A stretch of DNA of 64,000 nt from Scatomorpha sp964345235. Lineage in GTDB: Bacteria > Bacillota > Clostridia > Oscillospirales > Oscillospiraceae. The stretch covers positions 1-64,000 of the forward strand of contig CAYFQE010000005.1 of the NCBI GenBank assembly GCA_964345235.1, in the 5' to 3' direction. Below the pieces are notes generated by a model. The model did not search any database and had not been told where the DNA came from. It saw only the letters and a program-made list of their open reading frames with translations. Shown piece by piece: positions 16,351 to 30,132 of this stretch (positions are counted from its first letter, which is position 1; the number at the start of each line of letters is the position of its first letter). Made by a program: the position numbers and the translations under genes.

Positions 16351-17288
16351 CTCTTCTCTATATCCGAGATTAAGTTTTCCACTATTTTCTCAGCCTCTAA
16401 ATCAGATTTAAAGCCCGCCGCTCCGGGGTGGCCTCCGCCGCCGTAGAGCTTAGCCAGAGCCGACACATCAAAGCTCGGCTTTGACCTGAGCGACACCTTG
16501 TTTCTGCCGTTGGGAAGTTCTCTTACAAATATCGCCACTTCCGAGCATTCAACCGAGCCCGGGATATGAGCTATGTCGTCCAAATCGTCTTCAGTGGCTC
16601 CGGCTTTCCTGATGCAGTCTGCCGTCAGAATTGAGCTTGTAACTTTTCCGCCCAAGTGAAAGCCGATATCGGAGTACATGTGCGCCAAAACGGCTATTCG
16701 CGCCCTGCTGTCGGAGCGGAAGAATCTAACATTTATTTCCTTTTGGTCGGCGCCTGCGTTTATGAGCTCGGCCGCCGTGATTAGACAGGAGGCATTTGTG
16801 TTAGTATATCTGAAGCAACCCGTGTCGGTGGTTACCGCTATATAGAGAAGACTTGCCTCTTCCTCGCTTACGCCGCATCCCAGCTCCAAGATAAGTCTGT
16901 ACATAAGCTCTCCGCAGGAGGCGTTTTCGGCATTTAGCAAAAGATAAGTTCCGTACCCCGTATTTGAGCCGTGGTGGTCGATGACCAGGTCTATTTCCCT
17001 GTCGCCAAGCCATGGGAGCATTTTTTTATCGGCCACATCTACCGATACTCGGCAAACTTCGCCCTCATCCGGCTCTCCCAGATAGTTCTTTATGTAGTCA
17101 AGATATCTTTTGCCTATGCCCGGATTCTTAAAGCAAACGGCGCGCTTTCCCATTCTTCTGAGAACAGAGCAGAGCGCCGCTCCGCTACACAATGTGTCGC
17201 CGTCGGGGTGCTCGTGGCTGTATATTAAAAAATTGTCGTGTGCTTTTAAAAATTCGGCGGCATCTTTTAGGCCGAGTCTCTTACTCAT
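16341..17288 (-). CDS. nrnA: DHH/DHHA1 phosphoesterase, NrnA-type oligoribonuclease
   Basis: The start is chosen at the ATG at 17288, with GAGG six bases upstream in the end of rbfA; in-frame ATGs seven and five codons earlier lack it. The 315-residue protein has the DHH motif (LVIDHHGSN, near 107), an N-terminal HEHPDGDT metal motif (HPDGD near 25-30) and a C-terminal DHHA1 domain with GGGGHPGAAGF. NrnA proteins degrade nanoRNAs and pAp and hydrolyse linear dinucleotides. Position between rbfA and truB is standard for Bacillota. Confidence 0.92.
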   Translation of the reverse strand: MSKRLGLKDAAEFLKAHDNFLIYSHEHPDGDTLCSGAALCSVLRRMGKRAVCFKNPGIGKRYLDYIKNYLGEPDEGEVCRVSVDVADKKMLPWLGDREIDLVIDHHGSNTGYGTYLLLNAENASCGELMYRLILELGCGVSEEEASLLYIAVTTDTGCFRYTNTNASCLITAAELINAGADQKEINVRFFRSDSRARIAVLAHMYSDIGFHLGGKVTSSILTADCIRKAGATEDDLDDIAHIPGSVECSEVAIFVRELPNGRNKVSLRSKPSFDVSALAKLYGGGGHPGAAGFKSDLEAEKIVENLISDIEKRWK

Positions 17289-17664
17289 CACAGACCTCTT
17301 CATCGTCATCTTCTTGTTTTATATCCAGTTTGTTTAAAATGCTCTGTATGTGTGCTCCGTACTCTATAGAGTGATCTATCTCGAAAATGAGCTCGGGAGT
17401 GTAGCGAAGCCCCATTGATGCGCCAAGTTCGCGCCTGAGCCAAGCCGAAGAGGAACCCAGCCCCTTTAAGAGGCTCTTTTCCTTATCGTTTTCCATGGTT
17501 GAAACCATAACCTTGGCGTATCTCAAGTCGCCCGTCACGCTCACCTTGCTTACGCTTAAAAGCTCGTGCTCTGTTATTCTCGGGTCCTTGACCTTTCTTA
17601 AAAGCTCTGAAAGTACGATTTGTATTTCGTCGTTAATCCGTTCAAGTCTTTTTCCTCTGGGCAA
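17281..17664 (-). CDS. rbfA: Ribosome-binding factor A
   Basis: The 127-residue protein starts at TTG, preceded by AAAGGAG at six bases. It shows the RbfA KH-like fold signatures: an N-terminal RGKRLERINDEIQ segment, DPRITE, and VSVTGDLRYAKVMVS. It assists late 30S maturation near the 16S 5' end and acts in cold adaptation. It lies three bases after infB and overlaps nrnA by eight bases. The C-terminus is acidic. Confidence 0.95.
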   Translation of the reverse strand: MPRGKRLERINDEIQIVLSELLRKVKDPRITEHELLSVSKVSVTGDLRYAKVMVSTMENDKEKSLLKGLGSSSAWLRRELGASMGLRYTPELIFEIDHSIEYGAHIQSILNKLDIKQEDDDEEVCDE

Positions 17665-17667
17665 ATT

Positions 17668-20043
17668 TTACTCCTTTACCTGTTTCATTGAGAACACTTC
17701 AATGATATCGCCCTCGCGGATATCGTTGTATTTTTCTACCTGGAGTCCGCACTCGTAGCCCGCAAGCACTTCCTTGACATCGTCTTTAAAGCGCTTGAGT
17801 GAGGCGAGTTCTCCCTCGTATATAACTATGTTGTCTCTTAATACCCTCACGCTGCTTCCTCTTGTGACCTTACCTTCTTGCACATAGCAGCCGCAGATTG
17901 TGCCGAGTCTTGAAACCTTGTATGTTTTTCTGACTTCGAGATGTCCGTCGATGACCTCTTTAAAGGTCGGGTCGAGCATGCCCTTCATGGCCGCTTCTAT
18001 CTCGTTTATGCAGTCGTAAATAACTCTATATGTGCGGATTTCAACATTCTCGCGCTCGGATTGTTCCTTGGCAAGCTTGTTGGGTCTAACATTGAAGCCG
18101 ACGATGATTGCGCCTGTTGCGGAAGCGAGCATTATGTCGGACTCGGAAATTGCGCCGACTCCGCCGTGAACAACCTTTACATTGACTTCGTCGTTTGAAA
18201 GCTTCTCTAAAGAGCTTGTGACCGCCTCGACAGAGCCCTGAACATCGGCCTTGACGATGATTGCAAGCTCTTTCATCTCGCCGCCCTTGATGTGGGCGAA
18301 GAGATTGTCGAGCGTGACCTTTCCGCTTGAAGCCGCCGCCTTGTTGCGTTGCTCCTGCTTTCTCTCTTCGACAAGTTCTCTGGCCATGCGCTCGTCTTCG
18401 ACAACATAGAAGCTGTCGCCCGCTTCGGGAACATCGCTGAGACCCGAAATTTCAACGGGCACCGAGGGGCCGGCGCTCTTTATGTTTTTGCCCTTGTCGT
18501 TTGTCATTGTTCTTATTTTGCCGACGGTTGTTCCGGCAATTATGACATCGCCGTGATTGAGTGTGCCGTTTTGTACGAGCACCGTTGTGAGCGGACCTCT
18601 GCCCTTGTCGAGCTTGCCCTCGATGACAACGCCGTTGGCAAGTCTGTCGGGGTTGGCCTTTAGATCTTCCATCTCGGCAACCAGAACAAGGTTTTCTAAA
18701 AGTTCATCTATGCCCTCGCCCGTCTTGGCGGAAATGTTGCAGATGATGGTATCGCCGCCCCACTCCTCGCTGACCAAGCCGCGCTCGGCGAGCTGCTGTT
18801 TGACTCTGTCGGGGTTTGAGCCGGGTATATCTATTTTGTTGACTGCAACCACTATGGGAATGTCTGCCGCCTTGGCGTGGCTTATGGACTCGACGGTCTG
18901 AGGCTTGACGCCGTCGTTTGCGGCTACTACGAGGATCGCTATATCGGTTATTCCGGCGCCTCTGGCTCTCATTGAGGTGAAAGCTTCGTGTCCGGGGGTA
19001 TCGAGGAAAGTGATTTTGTTGTCGCCTACCCTGACCGTGTATGCGCCTATGTGCTGAGTTATGCCGCCGGCCTCGCCTGCCGCAACATTAGCTTTTCTTA
19101 TTCTGTCGAGCAGGCTTGTCTTGCCGTGGTCGACATGTCCCATAACAACCACAACCGGCGCTCTGGACTTAAGATCCTTTTCTTCGTCGTCAGTCTGGTC
19201 TATGAGTATTTCTTCCTTGGTGACTATTACTTCTTTTTCTACAAGACAACCGAGCTCGCTTGCGACAAATTCAGCCGCATCGAAGTCTATCATATCTGAA
19301 AGCGAGGCCATAATGCCGCCCTTTATGAGGGTGCGCACAACCTCGGATCCCGTTTTCTTCATGCGGGAGGCAAGCTCGCCTACATTGATGAAATCGGGAA
19401 TCATAACAGTGAGCTGCTGCTGTTTGGCAAGCTCAAGCTGTTTTCTCTGCTTTTTATTTTGCTCTGCGAGTCTCTTTTGAGCCTCGTTCATCACCTGATT
19501 CTTCTGGTTGCCCCTCTGTCTCCTGGTCGATCTTCTGCCGCCCTCTCCGCCTTTACCCGCAAGTCTGTCATACTTTTCGTCGTACTTTTGAGGGTTGTAG
19601 GCTGTTTGGCGCATATCTACAACGCGGCGCTCCGGTGTGCGTCTCGTCGGGGCGGTGCTTTGCTTGGGCGCTTTTGCCGGAGCGACAGGCTTAACATCCT
19701 CAGCTCTTCTCACGATTTTCGCGCGCGGCTGTCCCTCGCCGGGCTCCTGCCTAACGCTCTTTGAGGTTTCGGCTTTCTTGGGCTCGGCCTTTTTGGCTTT
19801 GTCCTTCTTTTCGCCTTCCGATTTATCATCGGACTTATTAAAGGGCAAATACAGTTCCTCCTCTGTCTTCTTCCTGTGTTTGTTAATAAGATATTCAAAG
19901 ACTAAGGAGAGTTCATCATCCTCCAAAACCTTCATGTGGTTTTTGGGCGTTTCGGCATAGTTGCCCAGAATCTCGGAAATCTTCTTTGAAGTCGTTCCGA
20001 AATCCTTTGCCAATTCATGTACCCTGTATTTTATTCTAAGCAT
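17668..20043 (-). CDS. infB: Translation initiation factor IF-2
   Basis: The 791-residue protein has an N-terminal IF2_N segment (RVHELAKDFG), a long Lys/Glu/Arg-rich linker (about 70-205), a second IF2_N domain (about 215-265), and the GTPase domain with G1 GHVDHGKT, G3 DTPGHE, and G4 NKID, followed by domains II to IV. It brings fMet-tRNA to the 30S subunit. The ribosome binding site is strong (GGGGAGG). Its place after ylxQ and before rbfA is standard. Confidence 0.97.
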   Translation of the reverse strand: MLRIKYRVHELAKDFGTTSKKISEILGNYAETPKNHMKVLEDDELSLVFEYLINKHRKKTEEELYLPFNKSDDKSEGEKKDKAKKAEPKKAETSKSVRQEPGEGQPRAKIVRRAEDVKPVAPAKAPKQSTAPTRRTPERRVVDMRQTAYNPQKYDEKYDRLAGKGGEGGRRSTRRQRGNQKNQVMNEAQKRLAEQNKKQRKQLELAKQQQLTVMIPDFINVGELASRMKKTGSEVVRTLIKGGIMASLSDMIDFDAAEFVASELGCLVEKEVIVTKEEILIDQTDDEEKDLKSRAPVVVVMGHVDHGKTSLLDRIRKANVAAGEAGGITQHIGAYTVRVGDNKITFLDTPGHEAFTSMRARGAGITDIAILVVAANDGVKPQTVESISHAKAADIPIVVAVNKIDIPGSNPDRVKQQLAERGLVSEEWGGDTIICNISAKTGEGIDELLENLVLVAEMEDLKANPDRLANGVVIEGKLDKGRGPLTTVLVQNGTLNHGDVIIAGTTVGKIRTMTNDKGKNIKSAGPSVPVEISGLSDVPEAGDSFYVVEDERMARELVEERKQEQRNKAAASSGKVTLDNLFAHIKGGEMKELAIIVKADVQGSVEAVTSSLEKLSNDEVNVKVVHGGVGAISESDIMLASATGAIIVGFNVRPNKLAKEQSERENVEIRTYRVIYDCINEIEAAMKGMLDPTFKEVIDGHLEVRKTYKVSRLGTICGCYVQEGKVTRGSSVRVLRDNIVIYEGELASLKRFKDDVKEVLAGYECGLQVEKYNDIREGDIIEVFSMKQVKE

Positions 20044-20103
20044 AGTATTCCTCCCCGTTAAGTCCGGTTTGTTTTCTTTATCTTTTGCCCACTTAAGGAC
20101 CGC

Positions 20104-20418
20104 TTATTTTTCTTCTGTTCTACTCAAAAAGAGCTCTGCAAATCCTTTGTCGCAGATTGCGGCTATCGCCGTATTCTTTCCGAGCCCTAAGGCAAAAGCC
20201 AGTTCCGACATGGTAAACGGAGCGCTCACCGTCCTTATTCCCTGCTCGGCGGCAAGCCTTTCCATTCGGTCTTTTGTCCTCTCGCTTATATCGGAAGCGA
20301 AGACAACAAGCTCGGCTTCTTTTTTTATAAGCGTGTCTTTCACGGAATCGAAGCCGTATTTGAGTCTGCCGGCCTTTCGGCAAAGACCCAATACAGGCAA
20401 AAGCCTGTTATTCTTCAT
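20104..20418 (-). CDS. ylxQ: L7Ae/L30e-family ribosomal-associated protein YlxQ
   Basis: The start ATG at 20418 overlaps the end of ylxR (ATGAAGAATAA) and follows GGAGG; an upstream in-frame ATG is less well placed. The product is 104 residues with the L7Ae/L30e/Gadd45 fold pattern (LGLCRKAGRLKYGFDSV, ELVVFASDIS). YlxQ-type proteins bind kink-turn RNA in related organisms. The gene lies between ylxR and infB, the conserved Bacillota location. Confidence 0.88.
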   Translation of the reverse strand: MKNNRLLPVLGLCRKAGRLKYGFDSVKDTLIKKEAELVVFASDISERTKDRMERLAAEQGIRTVSAPFTMSELAFALGLGKNTAIAAICDKGFAELFLSRTEEK

Positions 20419-20677
20419 CTTCCTCCGCCTGCTCCCTAAGCTCATCCAAAAGGCTCTCTTCTATCTTTACCTCGAGCGCGCGCTCTATTGCGCGACTTTT
20501 TAGGGCTTTGGAAAGGCAGTCCTTATTCGGGCAGACATAGGCTCCTCTTCCGGGTTTTTTCCCCTTGAGGTCGAGGCTCACCTCTCCCTCGGGGCTTCTG
20601 ACCACTCTCATAAGCTCCTTTTTGGGCTTCATTTCCCTGCAACCCATACATTGTCGCAAAGTCGGTTTCTTGGCCAT
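20408..20677 (-). CDS. ylxR: YlxR-family RNA-binding protein
   Basis: The 89-residue protein has the YlxR (RnpM) signatures: LRQCMGCREMKPKKELMRVVR near residues 6-26 and the GRGAYVCPNKDC motif near 44-55, with a Glu-rich C-terminus. Family members bind RNA; in B. subtilis YlxR has been linked to RNase P modulation and to global regulation. It is translated between nusA and ylxQ. The ribosome binding site is weak, suggesting coupling to nusA. Confidence 0.93.
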   Translation of the reverse strand: MAKKPTLRQCMGCREMKPKKELMRVVRSPEGEVSLDLKGKKPGRGAYVCPNKDCLSKALKSRAIERALEVKIEESLLDELREQAEEDEE

Positions 20678-20691
20678 ATCGCTATATTTCT

Positions 20692-21747
20692 TTAAAGGCT
20701 CTCGTCGGGCCTGATGTCTATCTTATAGCCCGTGAGCTTGGCGGCGAGCCTTGCGTTCTGCCCCTCCTTGCCTATGGCAAGGGAGAGCTGCGATGCGGGC
20801 ACTACCACCTGGCAGGCCTTGCTGCCGTCTTCGGCCAAGGTGACGCTCACAACCTCGGAGGGCGCCAGAGCCGAAGCGACATATTCGGCCGGATCCTCGC
20901 TGTATTTAATGATGTCTATCTTCTCGCCGTAAAGTTCGTCAACAACTGCCGAAACTCTGCCGCCTCTGGGACCTACACAGGCTCCTATCGGATCGAGATC
21001 GGGGTCGCTTGTATATACTGCCATCTTTGTGCGGCTTCCCGCCTCGCGGGCAATTGACTTTATTTCTACCACGCCGTCGAAAATCTCGGGAACTTCAACC
21101 TCGAAAAGGCGCTTTACAAGGTTCGGGTGCGTGCGGCTTATCATAACCTGCGGACCCTTTGAAAGTTTTTTGACCTCGACAACATAGACCTTTATCCTGT
21201 CGCCCTCGCGCAAAATTTCGTCTTTAATGCGCTCGGTGGGAGGAAGCATGGTTTCGGTGAGCTCGTTGTTTGAGCTTAAACGCACAAACACGGCGCCCGT
21301 CCTGGGCTCTACACGGCTGACCACCGCAGACAGAACTTCCCCCTCTTTTGAGTTGAACTCTTCGTATATAATTCCGCGCTCGGCTTCTCTGATGCCTTGG
21401 ATTATTACCTGCTTGGCCGTTTGAGCCGCTATTCTGCCGAACTTTTTTACCTCGACAGGAATTGCAAGCTCATCTCCGAGCTTGATGCGTTTTCTTATTT
21501 TCTTGGCATTTTCCAGAGTTATTTCCTCGTTTTCGTTTTCTACTTCTTCGACAACAAGCTTCATAACATTCATTTCCACGCGCTTTTTCACTGGGTCTAT
21601 GTTGACCACTACATTCTCTCCGAAGCGCGGGTTATCCTTGCGGAAGGCCGCCAAAAGCGCCTGCTCTATTTTTTCAAAAATATAGCCTGAAGGTATCCCT
21701 TTTTCTTTTTCGAGTTCTTCAATTGCGGCAAAAAAATCTGCGTTCAT
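20692..21747 (-). CDS. nusA: Transcription termination/antitermination factor NusA
   Basis: The 351-residue protein has the NusA N-terminal RNA polymerase binding domain (about 1-125), S1 domain (about 130-200) and two KH domains (about 200-345, with GACVGPRGGRV and SLAIGKEGQNARLAAKLTG). It lacks the C-terminal acidic repeats found in E. coli NusA, as is normal for Bacillota. It modulates pausing, termination and antitermination. The ribosome binding site is GGGAG. It follows rimP by 15 bases. Confidence 0.96.
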   Translation of the reverse strand: MNADFFAAIEELEKEKGIPSGYIFEKIEQALLAAFRKDNPRFGENVVVNIDPVKKRVEMNVMKLVVEEVENENEEITLENAKKIRKRIKLGDELAIPVEVKKFGRIAAQTAKQVIIQGIREAERGIIYEEFNSKEGEVLSAVVSRVEPRTGAVFVRLSSNNELTETMLPPTERIKDEILREGDRIKVYVVEVKKLSKGPQVMISRTHPNLVKRLFEVEVPEIFDGVVEIKSIAREAGSRTKMAVYTSDPDLDPIGACVGPRGGRVSAVVDELYGEKIDIIKYSEDPAEYVASALAPSEVVSVTLAEDGSKACQVVVPASQLSLAIGKEGQNARLAAKLTGYKIDIRPDESL

Positions 21748-21762
21748 TTCTACTCCCTTTTC

Positions 21763-22218
21763 TTATATGCTTATACGCAGTCTGACCTGCGCTATTTCTT
21801 TTTTTTCTATGCTCTTCTCGTTTCCGTTCGCAGAGATAACGAGTTTTTCGCCATCGTGGCTTATGAGCGTTCCTACATGAGATTTGCTCCCCTGAAGATT
21901 TTTAAAAAGGCGTACCTCTACCGTGTGTCCTAAAAACCTTTGGAAATCGCTGTCCCTTTTGAGCTCTCTTTCGGCTCCGGCAGAGCTCACCTCGAAGATG
22001 TAGGTCTCGGCTATCGGGTCTTCCTTATCTAAGACAGGGTCGAAGGCTCTCGAGAAGCTCTCGCAGTCTGAAATGCCTATGCCGCCCTCTTTATCGAGAT
22101 AGACTCTAAGAAAGAATGTGCCTCCCTCTTTTTGGAATTCGACATCCCAAAGTTCATAACCCATTTTCTCAGCCATAGGCCTCGCCAGCTCGCTTATTCT
22201 ATCTGTGAGTTTGCTCAT
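21763..22218 (-). CDS. rimP: Ribosome maturation factor RimP
   Basis: The 151-residue protein shows the RimP pattern: ELWDVEFQKEGGTFFLRVYLDKEGGIGISDCESFSRAF-type N-terminal domain (roughly residues 22-62), then EVSSAGAERELK and a C-terminal SH3-like domain. It is needed for 30S subunit maturation. It is the first gene of the rimP-ribF operon; a consensus promoter and a leader hairpin lie directly upstream. The ribosome binding site AAGGAG is seven bases before the ATG. Confidence 0.95.
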   Translation of the reverse strand: MSKLTDRISELARPMAEKMGYELWDVEFQKEGGTFFLRVYLDKEGGIGISDCESFSRAFDPVLDKEDPIAETYIFEVSSAGAERELKRDSDFQRFLGHTVEVRLFKNLQGSKSHVGTLISHDGEKLVISANGNEKSIEKKEIAQVRLRISI

Positions 22219-22250
22219 TGCTTATCTCCTTAAGCGCTTCTTTTCTCAAA

Positions 22251-22280
22251 GAAAGGAGTGGGCAACGGCCCACTCCTTTC
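22251..22280 (-). other. Leader hairpin of the rimP operon
   Basis: A perfect 13 bp stem (22268-22280 with 22251-22263) with a four-base loop begins about 15-20 bases after the predicted transcript start. On the minus strand TTTGAG follows, so it could act as a weak attenuator or protect the 5' end of the long operon mRNA. Confidence 0.55.
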
Positions 22281-22301
22281 ACTCCTATACTTACCTTGTG
22301 A

Positions 22302-22330
22302 ATTGTAGCACAAAAATGGGATATTTGCAA
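22302..22330 (-). promoter_or_regulatory. Sigma-A promoter of the rimP-nusA-infB-ribF operon
   Basis: On the minus strand TTGCAA (22330-22325) and TACAAT (22307-22302) are separated by 17 bases. It lies between the rpoC terminator and rimP, so the nine-gene operon has its own start. Confidence 0.8.
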
Positions 22331-22372
22331 GCCTTTACTTCATATTTCGAGCAGATGAAATACTGCGAGAAA

Positions 22373-22398
22373 GACAGGCGCCTTTTTTGGCGCCTGTC
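22373..22398 (-). terminator. Terminator of rpoBC
   Basis: A perfect 10 bp stem, GACAGGCGCC with GGCGCCTGTC, closes a six-base loop 15 bases after the rpoC stop. On the minus strand it is followed by TTTCTC. The U tract is short but the stem is very stable. Confidence 0.8.
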
Positions 22399-22413
22399 CG
22401 TGGATTTTATGCT

Positions 22414-26168
<3,755 letters not shown>

Positions 26169-26169
<1 letters not shown>

Positions 26170-29100
26170 TATTCCACCTCCGAATCAGAATGTTGATCAT
26201 CATAGTCCTCTTCCTCAAACACCTCTCCGTAATCGCCGTCTTCATCTTCTTCGGGTTCGGAATAGATGCCGCCGCTCTGAGAGTATCCGCCTCGGCTTAG
26301 CTCCCTGTCCTCGGAAACATATTCCATCTCGAGACTGGGAACCATTTCTTCATCGCCGTCGTTTTCTTTGAACTCGATTTCTTCTCCGCCCTCGTCGAGT
26401 ATGCGGACATCGAGGCAGAGCGACTGGAGCTCTTTTACGAGTACCTTGAATGACTCGGGAACTCCGGGCTGCGGTATGTTTTTGCCCTTGACTATGCTTT
26501 CGTATGTTTTAACTCTGCCGTTTACATCGTCGGACTTCACGGTGAGTATCTCCTGCAGGGTGTGTGCGGCGCCGTACGCTTCGAGCGCCCAAACTTCCAT
26601 CTCTCCGAAGCGCTGACCTCCGAACTGGGCCTTGCCTCCGAGGGGCTGTTGGGTGACGAGCGAATAGGGGCCTGTGGATCTGGCGTGAATCTTGTCGTCA
26701 ACAAGGTGGTGGAGCTTTAGGAAGTAGACATATCCGACAGTTACATCGTTATCAAACTTCTCTCCCGTTCTTCCGTCGCGAAGCTCTATCTTACCGTCTT
26801 CCCTAAGACCGGCAAGCTTTAGAGTGTCGGCAATGGCGTCCTCGTCGGCTCCGTTAAAAACGGGGGTGGCAACTTTCCAGCCGAGAGCCTGGGCAGCGTA
26901 GCCCAAGTGGACCTCGAGCACCTGTCCTATGTTCATTCGGGAAGGTACGCCCAGAGGATTTAAAACTATGTCGAGCGGTGTGCCGTCGGGCATGTAGGGC
27001 ATATCCTCCTGCGGAAGAATGAGGGAAACAACGCCCTTGTTTCCGTGACGGCCTGCCATCTTATCGCCGACCGAAATCTTGCGTTTTTTTGCAACATAGA
27101 CTCTGACGACCTGATTGACGCCGGGGCCCATCTCGTCGCCGTTCTTTCTGTAAAACACCTTTACATCGACTACTATGCCGCTCTCTCCGTGGGGCACCTT
27201 GAGCGAGGTATCTCTTACCTCTCTGGCCTTTTCGCCGAAGATGGAACGCAGCAGTCTCTCTTCGGGGGACAGATCGGTCTCGCCCTTAGGAGTTACCTTA
27301 CCGACAAGTATGTCGCCCGAGCGAACCTCGGAGCCTATGCTTATGATTCCTCTTTCATCGAGGTATTTGAGCGCGTCATCGCCGACTCCGGGTATGTCGC
27401 GCGTGATATCTTCGGGACCGAGCTTTGTATCTCTGGCATCACACTCGTATTCTTCGATATGAATCGAGGTGAAGACATCGTCTTTGACCAGGCGCTCGTT
27501 TATGAGTATGGCGTCCTCATAGTTGTAGCCCTCCCATGTCATGAATCCGACAAGAACATTTTTGCCGAGCGAAATCTCGCCCTCGCAGGTTGAGGGACCG
27601 TCGGCTATGACATCGCCTCTATCTATATTCTCGCCGACCACAACATTGGGTCTTTGGTTGATGCAGGTGCCCTGGTTGGATCGGGCAAATTTGGTGAGTT
27701 TGTAGTGCTTTTCTTTTCCACTGTTTTCGGAAACTATTATCTCTGTGGCGGAAACGCTCTTTACAACTCCGGACTCTTCGGCAACCACGGTGACACCCGA
27801 GTCGACCGCGCACTTGTGCTCTATTCCAGTCGCAACAATGGGAGCCTCAGTCGTAATGAGAGGCACGGCCTGACGCTGCATGTTGGCGCCCATGAGAGCG
27901 CGGTTTGCGTCGTCGTTCTCTAAGAAAGGTATCATGGCGGTGGCTATCGAGACCATCATGTGCGGGGACACATCCATATAGTCGACTCTGTCCTTCTCGA
28001 CCTCGATAATTTCGTCTTCCCACCTGCAGATTATACGCTCGTTTTTAAGGCAACCGTTTTCGTCGACGGGCTCTGTGGCCTGCGCGACAATGTATTTGTC
28101 TTCGACATCGGCGGTCATATATTCAACTTCGTCGGTGACAAAGCTGTCTTCGCGGCGAACTTTTCTGAAAGGTGTGCTCAAAAATCCGAACTTATCTACC
28201 TTGGCGTAGGTGGCCAGGTAGCTTATAAGGCCGATGTTGGGGCCTTCGGGAGTTTCTATGGGGCACATTCTGCCGTAGTGTGTATAGTTGACATCTCGGA
28301 CATCGAAATTGGCTCTGTCGCGGCTGAGGCCGCCGGGACCGAGAGCCGAGATACGGCGCTTGTGCGTGAGCTCGGCCAGCGGGTTGGTTTGATCCATGAA
28401 CTGGGAGAGCGGGCTTGAGCCGAAGAACTCTCTTATCGCCGCCGTTACGGGCCTTATGTTTACAAGGCTCTGAGGAGTGACTGCATCTAAATCCTGCAGG
28501 GTCATGCGCTCTCTTATGAAGCGCTCCATCCTTGCAAAGCCTATTCTAAACTGGTTCTGCAAAAGCTCTCCGACAGAGCGGACTCTTCTGTTTCCGAGGT
28601 GGTCTATCTCGTCCTTTTTGCCGATACCGCGGGCCATGTTGAGAAGATAACCGACCGATGCGAAAATATCGTCGGCGGTGAGATGCATGGGCGCAAGCTG
28701 CTCCTTAAACTCTTTGAGCTTTTCGATAAGCTCCGCTCCCTGATACTGCTCCATAAGTCTTTTGAGAACGACATATCTTACCTTGCCTTCGACTCCCACA
28801 TCTTCGGGAACATCCTCGACATAGGCATCGATTGACACCATTCCGTTGGAGACTACTCTAATTTCTTCGTTGTTCAACGAAAGATAGACAGCGGCAACAC
28901 CGGCGTTTTCGATGCGCTCGGTGAGGTCTACGCTAAGTACTTCGCCTTCTTCGGCCAAAAGCTCGCCCGTGTTCGGATCTGCAACGGGACGGGAAAGCGT
29001 AAATCCCTCTATTCTGTCAACAAATGAGAGCTTTTTGTTCATCTTATAGCGGCCTACTTTGAAGAGGTCGTATCTTCTTCTCTCGAAGAACATGTCTTCG

Positions 29101-29921
29101 AGAAGCTTTTCGGCGCTCTCGATGGTGGGAGGATCCGAAGGGCGCATCTTTCTGTAAATCTCCAAGAGCGACTCGTTGCGGTCGAGTCCGCCGTCTTTGG
29201 AAATAGTATCGGAAATCATGGAATCGTTTCCGAAATATTCGAGTAAAAGCTCGTCCGTGCTACAGCCTGCAACTATATCGTCAGCCGCGCTCAGCCAAGT
29301 GTGGGGCATTTCGGCATCGTAGTTGCCAACAGCCTTAAGGAAGAGAGTCATGGGTATCTTCCTGTTTTTATCTATTCTTGCATAGAGGATATTGTTTGCA
29401 TCTGTTTCGCTCTCGAGCCATGCGCCGTGATAGGGTATCGTGGTGCTTCCGTAAACGGCGTGATAGTTCTTATCGATATCTTGGCTGAAATAGACTCCGG
29501 GCGAACGGACTATCTGAGAAACGACAACTCTTTCGGCACCGTTTATGATAAACGAGCCGCCTGCCGTCATCAGCGGAAAGTCGCCCAAGAAGAGCTCTTG
29601 TTCCTTAATCTCGCCCGTTTCCTTGTTGAGAAGATGGACCATAACTTTTATGGGCGCAGAATAAGTGGCGTCTCTGGCTCTGCACTCTTCTTCGCTGTAC
29701 TTAGGGGGCTCATCCATATTGAAATCCAAGAACTTGAGTTCCAGAGTCCCCGAAAAGTCGCTTATAGTGCCGATATCTTTAAATACTTCCCTGAGTCCTT
29801 CGTCCAGAAACCACTTATAGGATTCCTTCTGAATCTCCAAAAGGCTCAGCATCTCCTGAACCTCGCCTGTTCTGGCGTAGGTTTTTCTTGCTGTTTTTCC
29901 GCAGTAAATGTCTTTGGGCAT
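26169..29921 (-). CDS. rpoB: DNA-directed RNA polymerase subunit beta
   Basis: The 1250-residue protein has all RpoB hallmarks, including the rifampicin pocket (SQFMDQTNPLAELTHKRR and ALGPGGLSRDR), the GRMCPIETPEGPNIG motif, and the C-terminal GGKAQFGGQRFGEMEVWALEAYGA region (in two parts). The residues matching E. coli D516, H526 and S531 are wild type, so target-based rifampicin resistance is not predicted; Pro replaces the usual Gln before LSQF. The C-terminus is a long Glu/Asp tail. Ribosome binding site AAGGAGAT. No rplJL precedes it. Confidence 0.98.
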
Positions 29922-30042
29922 TAACGCATCTCCTTAGCTGTATTCGTTAACCTCACGGATGGGTTTATACTTATTCCAATTTTCTGCTTGATTAGTCTTT
30001 TTTCTTGTGCTAAAATTAAGTCAAGAGAAGTGATGGATTTAG

Positions 30043-30099
30043 TTTCGCTATTTTAAGGCATAGCGAAATATTATATCATTTCTTTTTTTATAATGTCAA
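30043..30099 (-). promoter_or_regulatory. rpoBC promoter with palindrome at the transcript start
   Basis: On the minus strand TTGACA (30099-30094) and TATAAT (30075-30070) are separated by 18 bases, both perfect hexamers. TTTCGCTA (30043-30050) and TAGCGAAA (30061-30068) form an 8 bp inverted repeat right over the expected start, giving either an operator or a 5' hairpin. The leader before rpoB is about 140 bases. Confidence 0.75.
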
Positions 30100-30132
30100 G
30101 TAATTAAAACATTATTTATTCGGAGGCTAAAA

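Noticed and set aside
30015..30027. Second TTGACT-like -35 in the rpoB leader (minus strand)
   Set aside because: No -10 hexamer lies 15-19 bases downstream.
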